Notes: generated by a model from the sequence alone, not told the origin. 64,000 nt of DNA from UBA2259 sp964543485 (GCA_964543485.1 CAZIYI010000001.1:81493-145492), one strand, 5' to 3'. Positions 43,740 through 53,738 are shown, counted from the stretch's first letter. Translations and numbers: made by a program.

Positions 43740-44293
43740 TGAAAAATCAGAAACTTAAAAAATTCTTTACACTTTTTTTAGAGCCATTCGCATTTGGTAT
43801 ACTTGCATTGATATTTATAATTCCAACGATAACAGTTGTTAACTTACAACCAATTACCAAAGTATTAAAAGATTTGAATGTTTTAGGTGTATCAGAAGAA
43901 CAAAGAGTTGAAATAAATGTCATTGGTGGAACACACCAAATATTCGGAAGAGAGAAACTACTAGAAGATGAGAATAGTATCTTTACCTACACAACAACTC
44001 TTACAAGAAGAGATGCAGATAGATATTCAAAACCAATACTTGAGATTAAGAACAATAAAAATGTTGATGTTAAACTAGAGATTTATGGAAACACTCACCT
44101 ACCAACCTACTCTAATATCTCCATGATAATAAATGATCAGGTATATAAATTACAAAGTGCTAATGGAGATGTCGAAATACAAAAGATCCTTCTATCTCCC
44201 AATCAGAAATATGTTGTGTATCTTGTTGTCGAAAGTTTCTCCAATGTACAGTTTAACGAAGATTTCGAATTAAAGATTAAAGAGATTGAGTAA
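43739..44293 (+). CDS. membrane-anchored extracytoplasmic protein of unknown function
   Basis: Protein of 184 aa with one N-terminal helix (PFAFGILALIFIIPTITVV) and a beta-rich domain (RVEINVIGGTHQIFGREKL, KNVDVKLEIYGNTHLP). It is coupled to the preceding membrane protein. No domain is recognised. Confidence 0.6.
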   Translation: MKNQKLKKFFTLFLEPFAFGILALIFIIPTITVVNLQPITKVLKDLNVLGVSEEQRVEINVIGGTHQIFGREKLLEDENSIFTYTTTLTRRDADRYSKPILEIKNNKNVDVKLEIYGNTHLPTYSNISMIINDQVYKLQSANGDVEIQKILLSPNQKYVVYLVVESFSNVQFNEDFELKIKEIE

Positions 44294-44340
44294 TTAAACA
44301 CCCTTTTTCACTGTAAATATAATATAATTATCCATATTCT

Positions 44341-46164
44341 ATGGTTAATACGAATTTAAATACAATACGCAATTTCTCAATAATTGCACATATAGATCAC
44401 GGAAAATCTACATTGGCAGATAGAATACTTGAGCAAGCACATATAGATATCTCAAGAGATAAAAGAGAGTCTCGAATATTAGATAGATTAGATTTAGAAC
44501 AAGAGAAAGGGATAACGATAAAACTACAAGCATGTAGATTGATGTGGAAAGATACAGAGTTAAACCTCATAGACACACCAGGTCATGTAGATTTCTCCTA
44601 TGAAGTATCTCGATCTCTTGCTGCTTGCGAAGGAGCACTTCTTCTCATAGATGCCTCCCAAGGTGTACAAGCACAAACCATATCTAATACACAAAAAGCC
44701 CTAGAGCTTGGATTAACCTTAATACCAGTCATAAACAAAATTGATTTACCAAATATAAACATTAAAGAGAAAGAAGATGAATTAATTCAATTACTTGGGT
44801 TTAAACGAGAAGAGATTCTTAAAGTATCTGGTAAAACAGGGGAAGGTGTAGAGAAACTTCTAGATACAATCATTGAGAAATGCCCTCCCCCAATTGGAGA
44901 TATTAACAAACCTCTTAGAGCTTTAATATTTGATTCTTACTATGACGAACATCGAGGTGTAGTAATAGCAGTAAGAGTGTTTGATGGAAATATAAAATAT
45001 GTACCTGGAAAATCAGATGATCTTTACATATTACAAAGGCAACAATCCTTTAAACCAACAGAGATAGGGATATTCACACCAGACCTAGAAGAAACTACCC
45101 ATCTATCAGCAGGAGAAGTTGGATATATAGCTACTGGCTTTAAAGATATTAGTATGTTTACTGTTGGAGATACAGTATCTAACGCAAAAGACACATTACC
45201 ATTAGATGGATACAAAACACCAAAACCAAATGTATACGCCACATTCTTTCCAGTTACTACAGATCAGTATGAGCCCTTAAAAATTGGCTTAAACAAATTA
45301 AGTTTAAACGATGCATCTCTCTCTTTTTCTGATCAAAGATCAAACCTACTCGGCTCTGGTTTCAGATGTGGCTTCCTTGGGCTTTTACATATGGAAATTA
45401 TCCAAGAAAGATTAGAAAGGGAGTATGATGTCGATTTGATAATTACAGCGCCCACAGTAGAGTACAAGGTTACTAAAACAGATGGTACTAAACTTGAGGT
45501 TCAAACTCCTCAAGAGATACCCGACCCATCAGAAATATCTGAAATTCAAGAACCATGGGTAAGATTAAAAATTATGACTCCAGACAGATACATGGGACCC
45601 CTAATGGAGCTATGTCAACATAAAAGAGGAGTATATGTAAACACAAAATATCTACCAAATACATCAGGGGATATTCAACTTAAAGATCAATATATTACAT
45701 TAGAGTATGATATACCTCTTGCATCTTTAGTATCTAATTTTTTTGATTTACTTAAAAACAGATCTAGTGGATACGCATCAATGGAGTATGAATTTATTGA
45801 TTTCTTTCCAGTAGATTTGGTAAAAGTATCGGTTCTTGTAAATCATCAGGAAATACCAGCACTAAGTTTTCTTGAAACAAAAGAGTTAGCACAAAGTAAA
45901 GCGAATAAATTACTTGAGGTAATGAAAGAAGAGATTCCTAGACAGCAATTCCCTATCCCATTACAGGCATCTATAGGAGCTAAAATAATTGCAAGAGAAG
46001 ACGTTAAGGGCTTTAGAAAAGATGTTACTGCTAAACTATACGGTGGAGACTACACTAGAAGATTAAAACTATTAGAGAAACAGAAAAAAGGTAAAAAAAG
46101 ATTAAAAATGATAGGGCAAGTAAACATTCCTCAAGAAGCGTTCTTAAGTATATTAAAAACATAA
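44341..46164 (+). CDS. lepA: elongation factor 4 (LepA)
   Basis: Ribosome-associated GTPase of 607 aa. G1 AHIDHGKST, switch I DLEQEKGITIKLQA, G3 DTPGHVDF and G4 NKID are all canonical. The C-terminal domain is complete (GGDYTRRLKLLEKQKKGKKR). Its normal G4 motif contrasts with that of EF-Tu and EF-G in the same genome. Two overlapping TATAAT boxes (44318-44328) lie just upstream. It shares one base with recF. Confidence 0.97.
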   Translation: MVNTNLNTIRNFSIIAHIDHGKSTLADRILEQAHIDISRDKRESRILDRLDLEQEKGITIKLQACRLMWKDTELNLIDTPGHVDFSYEVSRSLAACEGALLLIDASQGVQAQTISNTQKALELGLTLIPVINKIDLPNINIKEKEDELIQLLGFKREEILKVSGKTGEGVEKLLDTIIEKCPPPIGDINKPLRALIFDSYYDEHRGVVIAVRVFDGNIKYVPGKSDDLYILQRQQSFKPTEIGIFTPDLEETTHLSAGEVGYIATGFKDISMFTVGDTVSNAKDTLPLDGYKTPKPNVYATFFPVTTDQYEPLKIGLNKLSLNDASLSFSDQRSNLLGSGFRCGFLGLLHMEIIQERLEREYDVDLIITAPTVEYKVTKTDGTKLEVQTPQEIPDPSEISEIQEPWVRLKIMTPDRYMGPLMELCQHKRGVYVNTKYLPNTSGDIQLKDQYITLEYDIPLASLVSNFFDLLKNRSSGYASMEYEFIDFFPVDLVKVSVLVNHQEIPALSFLETKELAQSKANKLLEVMKEEIPRQQFPIPLQASIGAKIIAREDVKGFRKDVTAKLYGGDYTRRLKLLEKQKKGKKRLKMIGQVNIPQEAFLSILKT

Positions 46165-47237
46165 TGATTAAAAAGCTTACTCTTACAAATTTTAGGAAAT
46201 TTGAAACTAAAACCCTTGAGTTTGATAAAAATATCGTTATTTTTTACGGTCATAATGCACAAGGGAAAAGCTCAATACTAGAGGCAATATATTTAATAAA
46301 CACAGGGATATCTCCATGGGCTTCAATGAATGAATTCGTAAATATCAATCAGAGCAATCAAATATTTACAAGAATTGAATCCTTAGAAGATGATAAAAGC
46401 TATGTATATTACAAAGATGAAGAGAAAAGAGTTTTTAAAATAGAGGGTAAAAATACGATACCATCTAAATTTTTTGAAAACAGATCTGCAAATATATTTA
46501 ATCCTGAGAAAATAGAGCTACTAATGATATCTCCTTCTCAAAGAAGGGAATTTCTCGATGACACTATCCTTAAATACGATTATGAATATCAAACACTAAT
46601 CAAAGATTTTAAAAAGATTTTAAGACAAAGAAATGCATATTTAAAAAAACTAGCCAAACTCTTCTATGATAAAGGTGTAATTGCAATTAACGATCCTCAA
46701 TTAAATTTCTGGAGTAATCATTTTTCATTAACTTCTGCATATATATTACAAAACAGAATTAAATTGATAAAAGAGTTATCTAACAATGAATATGAAATTA
46801 AATATAAAACAGATATCGATTTTGATAAAAGAAAATTAAATAATATTGAATACCTTCGAGAGTGTTTTGAGAGAGAATTAGAAAAAAATAAAAGAAGAGA
46901 TATAGCTACTGGCTATACCAATGTTGGACCACATAGGGATGATTGGGATATATTAAACGATAGAGACATAAGGAAATTCGGTTCAAGAGGAGAGAAAAGA
47001 TTAGCGATAGGGAAACTTATATTTGAAACTCAACAAATTATTTTTAATAAAACAAGAAATTACCCTGTATTACTTCTAGATGATATTGCCTCTGAGTTAG
47101 ATATCTTTAATACTAAAAAAATTTTTGATAAAAAATTACTTAATAAACAACAAACTTTTATTACTGTCATTGATTACAAATCTCTTCCAAAAAATATTCT
47201 TAAAGATGCACAACTAATACACTTAAATGGTTTATAA
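46164..47237 (+). CDS. recF: DNA replication and repair protein RecF
   Basis: SMC-like ATPase of 357 aa that loads RecA at gaps. Walker A is GHNAQGKSS, the ABC signature is SRGEKRLAIG and Walker B is YPVLLLDDIASELD. The TGYTNVGPHRDDWDIL segment is diagnostic for RecF. It is away from the usual dnaA-dnaN-recF cluster and coupled to lepA instead. Confidence 0.93.
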   Translation: MIKKLTLTNFRKFETKTLEFDKNIVIFYGHNAQGKSSILEAIYLINTGISPWASMNEFVNINQSNQIFTRIESLEDDKSYVYYKDEEKRVFKIEGKNTIPSKFFENRSANIFNPEKIELLMISPSQRREFLDDTILKYDYEYQTLIKDFKKILRQRNAYLKKLAKLFYDKGVIAINDPQLNFWSNHFSLTSAYILQNRIKLIKELSNNEYEIKYKTDIDFDKRKLNNIEYLRECFERELEKNKRRDIATGYTNVGPHRDDWDILNDRDIRKFGSRGEKRLAIGKLIFETQQIIFNKTRNYPVLLLDDIASELDIFNTKKIFDKKLLNKQQTFITVIDYKSLPKNILKDAQLIHLNGL

Positions 47238-47269
47238 ATACTATACACCTCTACTATTAGATAAAATTC

Positions 47270-47278
47270 TGGTAAACT
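47270..47278 (+). promoter_or_regulatory. extended -10-like element for prgI
   Basis: TGGTAAACT ends 9 nt before the ATG at 47288. It is a moderate match to an extended -10 box and would give a very short leader for the VirB4 operon. Confidence 0.35.
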
Positions 47279-47287
47279 AGATGATAT

Positions 47288-48058
47288 ATGAGACAACATC
47301 CTATACCACAAAATGTCCTCGATGTGGAGTTTAAACTCTTTACAAAGTTTACTTTAAAAGAGTTCGTATACCTTGCCATTGGGATAAGTATAGGGGGGAT
47401 ATTTCTCTATTTTACAAGTAAAGGGCATGTCCCCGGTATTATAGGGATACCCATATTTGTAGTATTTTCATCTCTCGGTGCTTTCTTTGCATTAGTCCCT
47501 ATCAATGACCAACCGGCTGATAGGTTTGTATCTAATTTCTTTAACGCTATTAATCAACCTACTCAAAGGGTATGGTTAAATACAGAGTTAAAAAATCAAA
47601 AAATGAAACCCATTTTACAAACTCAACAGAAAAAATCTAATATAATTGGAGCGTTTGATATAGGAAAAATTAAAAAACAACTTTTCAAAGAAAATCCAGG
47701 AGATGATATTTTAGAGAATGGTATTCGAGAAAACATTATTACAATCAATGAAGAAAATATTCATAAATACCAATTCCCTATCAAAAGTGTTGATAGATTA
47801 CCTGGGAATATAAATATATGGTTAATAAACAAAGATAATCAACCGATTCCAAATATAAATACATATCTCAAAGATTCTACTAACAAAATACTTTATGCTA
47901 ACAAAACTGACAAGAATGGCTATTTCATATCTAACCGGATGTTTCCTGAAGGTATATATAAACTAGAATTTGAAGGAGTAACTGATAGTATGCCAAATAT
48001 AAATATAGTTTTATCAAAGAATATGGGCAAATTACCTTATAAAATAAAAATACTTTAA
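47288..48058 (+). CDS. PrgI-family T4SS-like membrane protein with C-terminal carboxypeptidase-regulatory-like domain
   Basis: The N-terminal ~110 residues match PrgI-type proteins (VirB3-like): MRQHPIPQNVLDVEFKLFTK, two helices (VYLAIGISIGGIFLYF; IIGIPIFVVFSSLGAFFALV) and RFVSNFFNAINQPTQRVW. After a ~60-residue linker, residues ~177-235 resemble a CarboxypepD_reg/CNA-B-like fold (NINIWLINKDNQPIPNIN, TDKNGYFISNRMFPEG). The 256-aa length is about twice that of a plain PrgI. It is directly upstream of the VirB4 pair and overlaps the next gene. Confidence 0.8.
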   Translation: MRQHPIPQNVLDVEFKLFTKFTLKEFVYLAIGISIGGIFLYFTSKGHVPGIIGIPIFVVFSSLGAFFALVPINDQPADRFVSNFFNAINQPTQRVWLNTELKNQKMKPILQTQQKKSNIIGAFDIGKIKKQLFKENPGDDILENGIRENIITINEENIHKYQFPIKSVDRLPGNINIWLINKDNQPIPNINTYLKDSTNKILYANKTDKNGYFISNRMFPEGIYKLEFEGVTDSMPNINIVLSKNMGKLPYKIKIL

Positions 48059-48699
48059 TGGATACAAACGCAAGAGCAAGAACAATTTCATCTACACAGG
48101 AGCATCTTGAAATAAAAGAGATTATTGATGATTTAGTGATAACAAAAAGTGGAAGTGCTGCAATGGTAATACAAACTTCAGCAATCAATTTCGATTTACT
48201 TGCTGAATATGAACAAGATAGTAAGATTACTGCTTTTTCTAGATTGCTTAACTCCTTAAATTTCCATATTCAAATTTTAATTAGAACCCGAAGAGTAGAT
48301 ATCTCCAACTATGTTGAGTATCTTGTTAATCAAGAAAATAGTACTATGACTGAGGGTCTTAAAAAACAACTCCATATATATACCAAATTTATTCAGAATC
48401 TAATAGTTCAAAATGATGTCTTAGATAAGAACTTTTTTATAGTAATCCCCTTCAATCCTGCAGGTGAATTACCGGGTATGAGTCTTTTAAGATCTAAAAA
48501 AACTAAAGAACAAATAGAAGAAAACAAGCAACTCAAACAAGAACAACTCATTGAGAAAGCAAAAATATTTTTAGCTCCTAAAAGAGATCATATATTAAAA
48601 CAACTTGTAGGAATGGGAATAATGGGACATCAGCTATCTAATAAGGAGCTAATGTCAGAGCTATACACTATATATAACCCAGAGGGAGAAGTCACTTAA
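48058..48699 (+). CDS. separate VirB4/TraC N-terminal domain protein
   Basis: Protein of 213 aa. TSSTQEHLEIKEIIDDLVI, SAAMVIQTSAINFDLL and LLNSLNFHIQILIRTRRVDI match the N-terminal domain of VirB4/TraC/TraE-type proteins; no Walker motif is present. The ATPase is encoded by the next gene, so VirB4 is split here, which I have seen described for CPR and Gram-positive-like systems. One-base overlap with prgI and 2 nt to the ATPase gene. Confidence 0.75.
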   Translation: MDTNARARTISSTQEHLEIKEIIDDLVITKSGSAAMVIQTSAINFDLLAEYEQDSKITAFSRLLNSLNFHIQILIRTRRVDISNYVEYLVNQENSTMTEGLKKQLHIYTKFIQNLIVQNDVLDKNFFIVIPFNPAGELPGMSLLRSKKTKEQIEENKQLKQEQLIEKAKIFLAPKRDHILKQLVGMGIMGHQLSNKELMSELYTIYNPEGEVT

Positions 48700-48701
48700 A
48701 T

Positions 48702-51071
48702 ATGGAAGAAAATAAATACAAATCAAAAACTATGGAGATGTTAGAGAATAAGAGTAGCTCTCTTACTGAGAATAAATATGTATCTTTTAGGGAGGACTTA
48801 AATAAAGAATTAGAAACAATAAAAAATAAAGATGATGGTTTAAAAGTAAATAACAAAGAAAGATATAATGAACCAGAGAAAAAAGAGAAGAAAAAGAATA
48901 TATTTTTTAAATTCCTTGATAACTTTATTCCTCAAAAGAGTACAAGCTCTGCGATCTCTAAAGAACCGAATGAGGCGAGATATGATGGTTTAACTACACA
49001 AGATATAATAGCTCCAATCGATTTAGAAGTTGATTTTAACACCTTACAGATGGGTGATTATTACTTTAGATCTTTTTTTATAAGTGGATATCCAAGATTT
49101 GTTGGTCCTAACTGGTTATCCCCTATTATTAACTTTGAACATTCTCTACGAATAAGTACTTTTTACTATCCCGTTGATTCAAAAGTTATCCTAGACAAAC
49201 TTAGAAAGAAGATTGGAGAAATGGAAGCAACAATATATGGTCAAATGGAAGAAAGAAAGGTTGTAGATCCATCTGTGAAAGTAGCACTTTCCGATGCTCA
49301 ACAGTTGCAAGATTCTATTGCAGAGGGTACTGAAAAATTCTTTCATTTCACAATGTACATTACTATATACGCACCAACAAAAGAGCTATTAGAAAAATAC
49401 AGTAGGAATGTTACATCTACACTTGCTGCAATTAGTGTAACTGCAAAATCAACAACCTTACAACAGGAACAGGCCTTTATTAGTACTCAACCCATTGGTC
49501 TAGACAAGCTATATATTACAAGGAATATGGATACTACATCCTTAGCTACTACTTTCCCATTTGTAACTTCAGAGCTAACTATGGACCATGGAATTATGTA
49601 TGGAATAAATATGCATAATAATAGTTTGGTGATATTTGATAGATTCGAGCTTGAAAATGCTAACACCGTTGTATTCGCCAAATCAGGTGCAGGTAAAAGC
49701 TACTTTGTTAAACTAGAGGCAATTAGAAGTTTAATGCTTGGTACAGATGTCATTATCATTGATCCAGAAAGAGAGTATGAAGACCTCTCTAAAGCTGTAG
49801 GTGGTTCATACATATCATTCTCACAGGATAAAGGTCATAAAATGAACCCATTCGAACTATCAGGAGTATCCGAGGAGGGTGATGATGAATTAAGAATGAA
49901 ACTTTTAGCACTACAAGGATTCTTTAAAGTAATGTTCGATGGCTTGAGTAGTATTGAATCCTCTATCCTTGACAGAGCCCTAATATTAACATACAGAGAG
50001 AAAGGTATTACCTTTGATCCTGATACACAAACAAATACCCCCCCTATGCTTGAAGATCTATATAAGGTGCTAAAGGGTATGGCTGAGAACGAAGCCCATG
50101 AGTTGGCTCGTAGAATGGAGAAATATATCATAGGTAGTGGTGCGGGTGTGTTTAACGAAGCAACTAATTTCGAAATTAAAAATCCATTTACCGTATTTAG
50201 CGTAAGAGATTTGCAGGAAGAGCTAAAACCCCTATCAATGTATCTAATGTTAGATTTCATCTGGACAGTAATTCGTAAAAACAAAAAAAGAAGATTACTA
50301 ATCGTTGATGAAGCATGGTATATGATGCAAAGAGAAGACTCGGCTAGATTTATGTACTCAATAGCGAAAAGAGCAAGAAAGTACTACTTAGGTTTAACAA
50401 CAATAACTCAAGATGTTGCAGATTTCTTAACTAACGATATGGGAAGAGCAATAATATCAAACTCCTCTCTTCAAATGCTCATGATGCAAAGCCCAACCAC
50501 TTTAGACAAATTACAGGAAGTCTTTAATCTTTCTGATGGAGAAAAAACTTTCCTTCTTAACTGTGAAAAAGGTCAAGGACTTTTCTTTGCAGGAGCAAAT
50601 CATGTAGCAATTCAGGTACTTTCTAGTGTACAAGAACATGAACTAATTACTTCAGATCCAAGAGAGTTAGAACAAAGGAAATTACAAGGAGAAAGAGAGG
50701 AAACAAGAACTATTGATGAATTAGCAGCGATATTTGACCCCCCAGCAACACAACAAGCTGTGACAACTGAGACCACAAGAAACAAAACTTTGATTGAAAG
50801 AGCCGTTGGAAGAAGAAAAGAAGATATTGGTGTAATACAACAAGAAACTACTAGATATCAAGAAGAATTAAAGAAGAGATTAGAGGAACAAGAGAGAGAA
50901 TTGAATCCTAAAAAGTACGAATCTCAAAAAAGTTTTAACGAAATAATTGAGGAGAATACCATTCCTGGAAAGATTGTTCGGGAAAGAAGAGATATTCAAG
51001 AAGGAGTTAGACATATTACTCCACAAGGTATAATAGGAGATGACAATGAGCAACAACCAAAACAATATTAG
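48702..51071 (+). CDS. VirB4-like type IV secretion ATPase
   Basis: Protein of 789 aa. A hydrophilic N-terminus (~1-110) is followed by a VirB4 middle domain and the ATPase domain with Walker A AKSGAGKSYFVK near residues 325-335 and Walker B RRLLIVDEAWYMM near 528-540. Later motifs include TITQDVADFL and SLQMLMMQSP, typical of TraC/VirB4. A ~130-residue charged C-terminal tail follows. It powers assembly or substrate transfer. No VirD4 coupling protein or VirB11 is in the window. Confidence 0.92.
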   Translation: MEENKYKSKTMEMLENKSSSLTENKYVSFREDLNKELETIKNKDDGLKVNNKERYNEPEKKEKKKNIFFKFLDNFIPQKSTSSAISKEPNEARYDGLTTQDIIAPIDLEVDFNTLQMGDYYFRSFFISGYPRFVGPNWLSPIINFEHSLRISTFYYPVDSKVILDKLRKKIGEMEATIYGQMEERKVVDPSVKVALSDAQQLQDSIAEGTEKFFHFTMYITIYAPTKELLEKYSRNVTSTLAAISVTAKSTTLQQEQAFISTQPIGLDKLYITRNMDTTSLATTFPFVTSELTMDHGIMYGINMHNNSLVIFDRFELENANTVVFAKSGAGKSYFVKLEAIRSLMLGTDVIIIDPEREYEDLSKAVGGSYISFSQDKGHKMNPFELSGVSEEGDDELRMKLLALQGFFKVMFDGLSSIESSILDRALILTYREKGITFDPDTQTNTPPMLEDLYKVLKGMAENEAHELARRMEKYIIGSGAGVFNEATNFEIKNPFTVFSVRDLQEELKPLSMYLMLDFIWTVIRKNKKRRLLIVDEAWYMMQREDSARFMYSIAKRARKYYLGLTTITQDVADFLTNDMGRAIISNSSLQMLMMQSPTTLDKLQEVFNLSDGEKTFLLNCEKGQGLFFAGANHVAIQVLSSVQEHELITSDPRELEQRKLQGEREETRTIDELAAIFDPPATQQAVTTETTRNKTLIERAVGRRKEDIGVIQQETTRYQEELKKRLEEQERELNPKKYESQKSFNEIIEENTIPGKIVRERRDIQEGVRHITPQGIIGDDNEQQPKQY

Positions 51072-51258
51072 TAATACAATTTATCAATATAATGTTACTG
51101 CTAATTCTAGTATCAACTACGACGATATTAAGAATCCACAAAAGCAGAATATAGCACCAAAAATTATTAGACCAAGTATATCTAAAAGTCCTCATGGACC
51201 TGCCTTAGCAAGAGCTATGAAAGCATTGAAATTGGTAAACCCATTTAAAGGAGTTTAG
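51046..51258 (+). CDS. small protein downstream of virB4, unknown
   Basis: ATG at 51046 preceded at 6 nt by GGAG (51036-51039), giving 70 aa; an in-frame ATG also lies at 51040. It overlaps the virB4 end by 26 nt. The N-terminus is Asn-rich and polar, the C-terminus more conserved-looking (SPHGPALARAMKALKLVNPF). The good ribosome-binding site and operon position support a real gene. Its stop overlaps the opposite gene by 4 nt. Confidence 0.5.
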   Translation: MSNNQNNISNTIYQYNVTANSSINYDDIKNPQKQNIAPKIIRPSISKSPHGPALARAMKALKLVNPFKGV

Positions 51259-52394
51259 CTTAAAGGACCCTGATCTGGAAGTACATACTGCTTTAGATTC
51301 TCTGCAGTAATAACAATAGGAACTTGTTTACCATTGATAATCTCTCTAGCAGCACTTCTAGCCAAAGTTGCGATGTTTCTCTCTAATTGACGAATACCAG
51401 CATCAAATCCAACAGGTCTAATAAGAAGTGGCCATACCTCTTCTGTAATTTGGATATACTCTGGGGATAATCCCATACCTGCAAAAACTCTTGGTAAAAT
51501 ATATGACTTAGCGATCACCTCTTTCTCTTTATCTGAATAACTCATAAAACGAATAACTTCCAATCTATCCAGTAGTGCAGCAGAAAGTCCTCCTAGGTTA
51601 TTAGCGGTACATATAAACAGAACTTGGGACAAATCTACAGGATGATCAATATAGTGGTCTACAAAGGTTGAATTCTGTTCCGGATCTAATATTTCTAATA
51701 GAGCTGCCATCATATCATTGTGTAACCCTTGATTTTGACTAGACTTCTCTATTTCATCTACTAAAATCACGGGATTCATTGTACCTGTTCGAACCAATGC
51801 CTTAATTATTTGACCCGGCTCTGAATCCATCTCGTGTCTTGGAACCCCTCTTAGAGTTCTTACATCACCAACAGCACCTAGAGAAATTCTCGCAAATTTT
51901 CGTCCCATAGATCTAGCAATAGATTGCGCTATAGATGTTTTACCTATACCCTGTAAACCAACAAAAAGAAGTGTAGGAAAAGTTGGAATATTGTAATCTT
52001 GATTAACCTCTCCTCTTACTTTAGTAATCTTTTTTAATTGCATCGTTGCAAGGTAGTCCAATATCATCTCCTTAACTGTTTCCATACCGTAATGGGTACC
52101 ATCCATTATACTTTTCGCATTTTGAATATCTAAATTATCCTCAGATACTACACCCCACGGAATTCTTGTTATCCAATCAATATATTTATCTACACCTTCA
52201 AATTCAGAGCTATAGCTTCCCCATTTAGCCATTCTCTCTAATCTTTGAATTACCTTCATACTATCCTCTTTTAATTCTACAGGTACATTAGAACTAGATA
52301 ATTTATTCTGTAGTTCAATAATTTCTGAAATCATATCATTAGAGGTGTTCGTTTGTTGTGTATTATTATTAAAATCCATATCAAAATATATCAT
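51255..52394 (-). CDS. Lon-like AAA+ ATPase lacking the protease domain
   Basis: Protein of 379 aa that aligns with the AAA+ module of LonA: a helical RLERMAKWGSYSSEFEGVDK...WITRIPW segment before the ATPase, Walker A GLQGIGKTS (146-154), ARISLGAVGDVRTLRG, Walker B VILVDE (209-214), LEILDPEQNSTFVDHYID, sensor 1 CTANN, Arg finger LLDRLEVIRF and sensor 2 GIRQLERN (333-340). It ends about 35 residues later, so the Ser-Lys protease domain and the N-terminal substrate domain are absent. It is probably an unfoldase or remodeller. It faces the virB4 operon tail to tail and follows sufS by 37 nt. Confidence 0.88.
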   Translation of the reverse strand: MIYFDMDFNNNTQQTNTSNDMISEIIELQNKLSSSNVPVELKEDSMKVIQRLERMAKWGSYSSEFEGVDKYIDWITRIPWGVVSEDNLDIQNAKSIMDGTHYGMETVKEMILDYLATMQLKKITKVRGEVNQDYNIPTFPTLLFVGLQGIGKTSIAQSIARSMGRKFARISLGAVGDVRTLRGVPRHEMDSEPGQIIKALVRTGTMNPVILVDEIEKSSQNQGLHNDMMAALLEILDPEQNSTFVDHYIDHPVDLSQVLFICTANNLGGLSAALLDRLEVIRFMSYSDKEKEVIAKSYILPRVFAGMGLSPEYIQITEEVWPLLIRPVGFDAGIRQLERNIATLARSAAREIINGKQVPIVITAENLKQYVLPDQGPLS

Positions 52395-52431
52395 ATAGAG
52401 ATATTACTTTCTCGACCTATAACATAGATAT

Positions 52432-53721
52432 TTAGGAAAGACCCTGTAAAACTGCCTCTTTAAGAGAATTAGCCGCGTACTTCAAATCATCCTCATTACT
52501 GTATATACCCAAACTAAACCTTAATGTAGGGCCTGTACAAAACCTATCATGTAATGGCTCTGCACAGTGATACCCCTCTCTAAAGCCAATACCCTTTTTA
52601 TCCATTAACACAGATATTCCATCTCCATCCTTCTTACTCTCAATATTTAGAATATCTTTACACCCCCTAAATTTAAAACCCTTAATATTAAATGCAATTA
52701 CACCATATTTTAAAGATATATCGTCTGGACCAAAATGAACAAACCAATCTATACCATTAAACTCATTTAGAAATTTACCAATCAATTCTTGTTCATGATT
52801 AATTATCATATCCCAACCACCAACCTTTCCAACTATATCATTCAACCAGCTAATTGCAGTTCCCAAAGCAATACCTCCCCCGATATCAGGTGTACCTGCT
52901 TCAAACTTCCAAGGCAATTCATTGTATTCAAAACCCTCTTTAGTTACAGTAGATATCATCTCACCACCTCCCATCCAAGGAGTAAGTTTCTCTAGATATT
53001 TTAATTTGCAATATACAGCTCCACTACCTGTTGGACCGTATACCTTATGTCCAGAAAATACCAAGGAATCACAATTTAAATCTTTAACATCTACCTTACA
53101 TCTTGCAATACTCTGAGCTGCATCTAAGATTGTAAAGCTATCAACCTTTTTAGCAATACTAAATATCTCTTTAACATCATTTTTAACACCTAAAACATTG
53201 GATATATGTACAACAGACACTATCTTAATCTTCTTACCCTTTTCCTTAACTAAATCTCTAAACCAATCTAAATCTAGAGTGTAATCATCTTTAACAGGTA
53301 TATACTCAATATTAAAATTAATATCCTTTTGAAGTAACATCCAAGGGACAATATTGCTATGATGTTCCATTTCAGTAATTACTACGCTATCCCCATCTTT
53401 AAGAATATCTCTTCCTACAGTATTAGCTAAGAAGTTTAATCCCTCTGTTGTATTTCTAACAAAAAATATCTCTTTAAAGGAAGATGCGTTAATAAATTGA
53501 GCAACAATTTGATGTGCCTCTTCCCATAGTTTAGTAGCATCTTTAGAAAGAGAATACGGTCCTCTATGTATATTAGCGTTTTCTTTAGTGTAATACTGAT
53601 TTAATCTGTCTATTACTATCTGTGGTTTTTGTGTTGTAGCAGCACTATCTAAATATACTAGACCCCTATTTAATATATTACTTTTAAGTATAGGGAACTC
53701 TTTTCTAATATCATCAAACAT
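52432..53721 (-). CDS. sufS: SufS-type cysteine desulfurase
   Basis: PLP enzyme of 429 aa that releases sulfur from cysteine. It starts MFDDIRKEFPILKSNI and has LDSAATTQKP, TEMEHHSNIVPW, the PLP lysine in FSGHKVYGPTGSG, and REGYHCAEPLHDRF with the active-site Cys of group II (SufS/CsdA). No SufB, SufC, SufD, SufU or IscU gene is nearby. It is 17 nt after dcd and so co-transcribed with the thymidylate genes. Confidence 0.93.
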   Translation of the reverse strand: MFDDIRKEFPILKSNILNRGLVYLDSAATTQKPQIVIDRLNQYYTKENANIHRGPYSLSKDATKLWEEAHQIVAQFINASSFKEIFFVRNTTEGLNFLANTVGRDILKDGDSVVITEMEHHSNIVPWMLLQKDINFNIEYIPVKDDYTLDLDWFRDLVKEKGKKIKIVSVVHISNVLGVKNDVKEIFSIAKKVDSFTILDAAQSIARCKVDVKDLNCDSLVFSGHKVYGPTGSGAVYCKLKYLEKLTPWMGGGEMISTVTKEGFEYNELPWKFEAGTPDIGGGIALGTAISWLNDIVGKVGGWDMIINHEQELIGKFLNEFNGIDWFVHFGPDDISLKYGVIAFNIKGFKFRGCKDILNIESKKDGDGISVLMDKKGIGFREGYHCAEPLHDRFCTGPTLRFSLGIYSNEDDLKYAANSLKEAVLQGLS

Positions 53722-53738
53722 ATTAATAGTAATTTAAC

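Noticed and set aside
47288..51258. Integrated conjugative element
   Set aside because: No relaxase, coupling protein, integrase, attachment repeats or change in base composition is visible; the genes sit among housekeeping genes.
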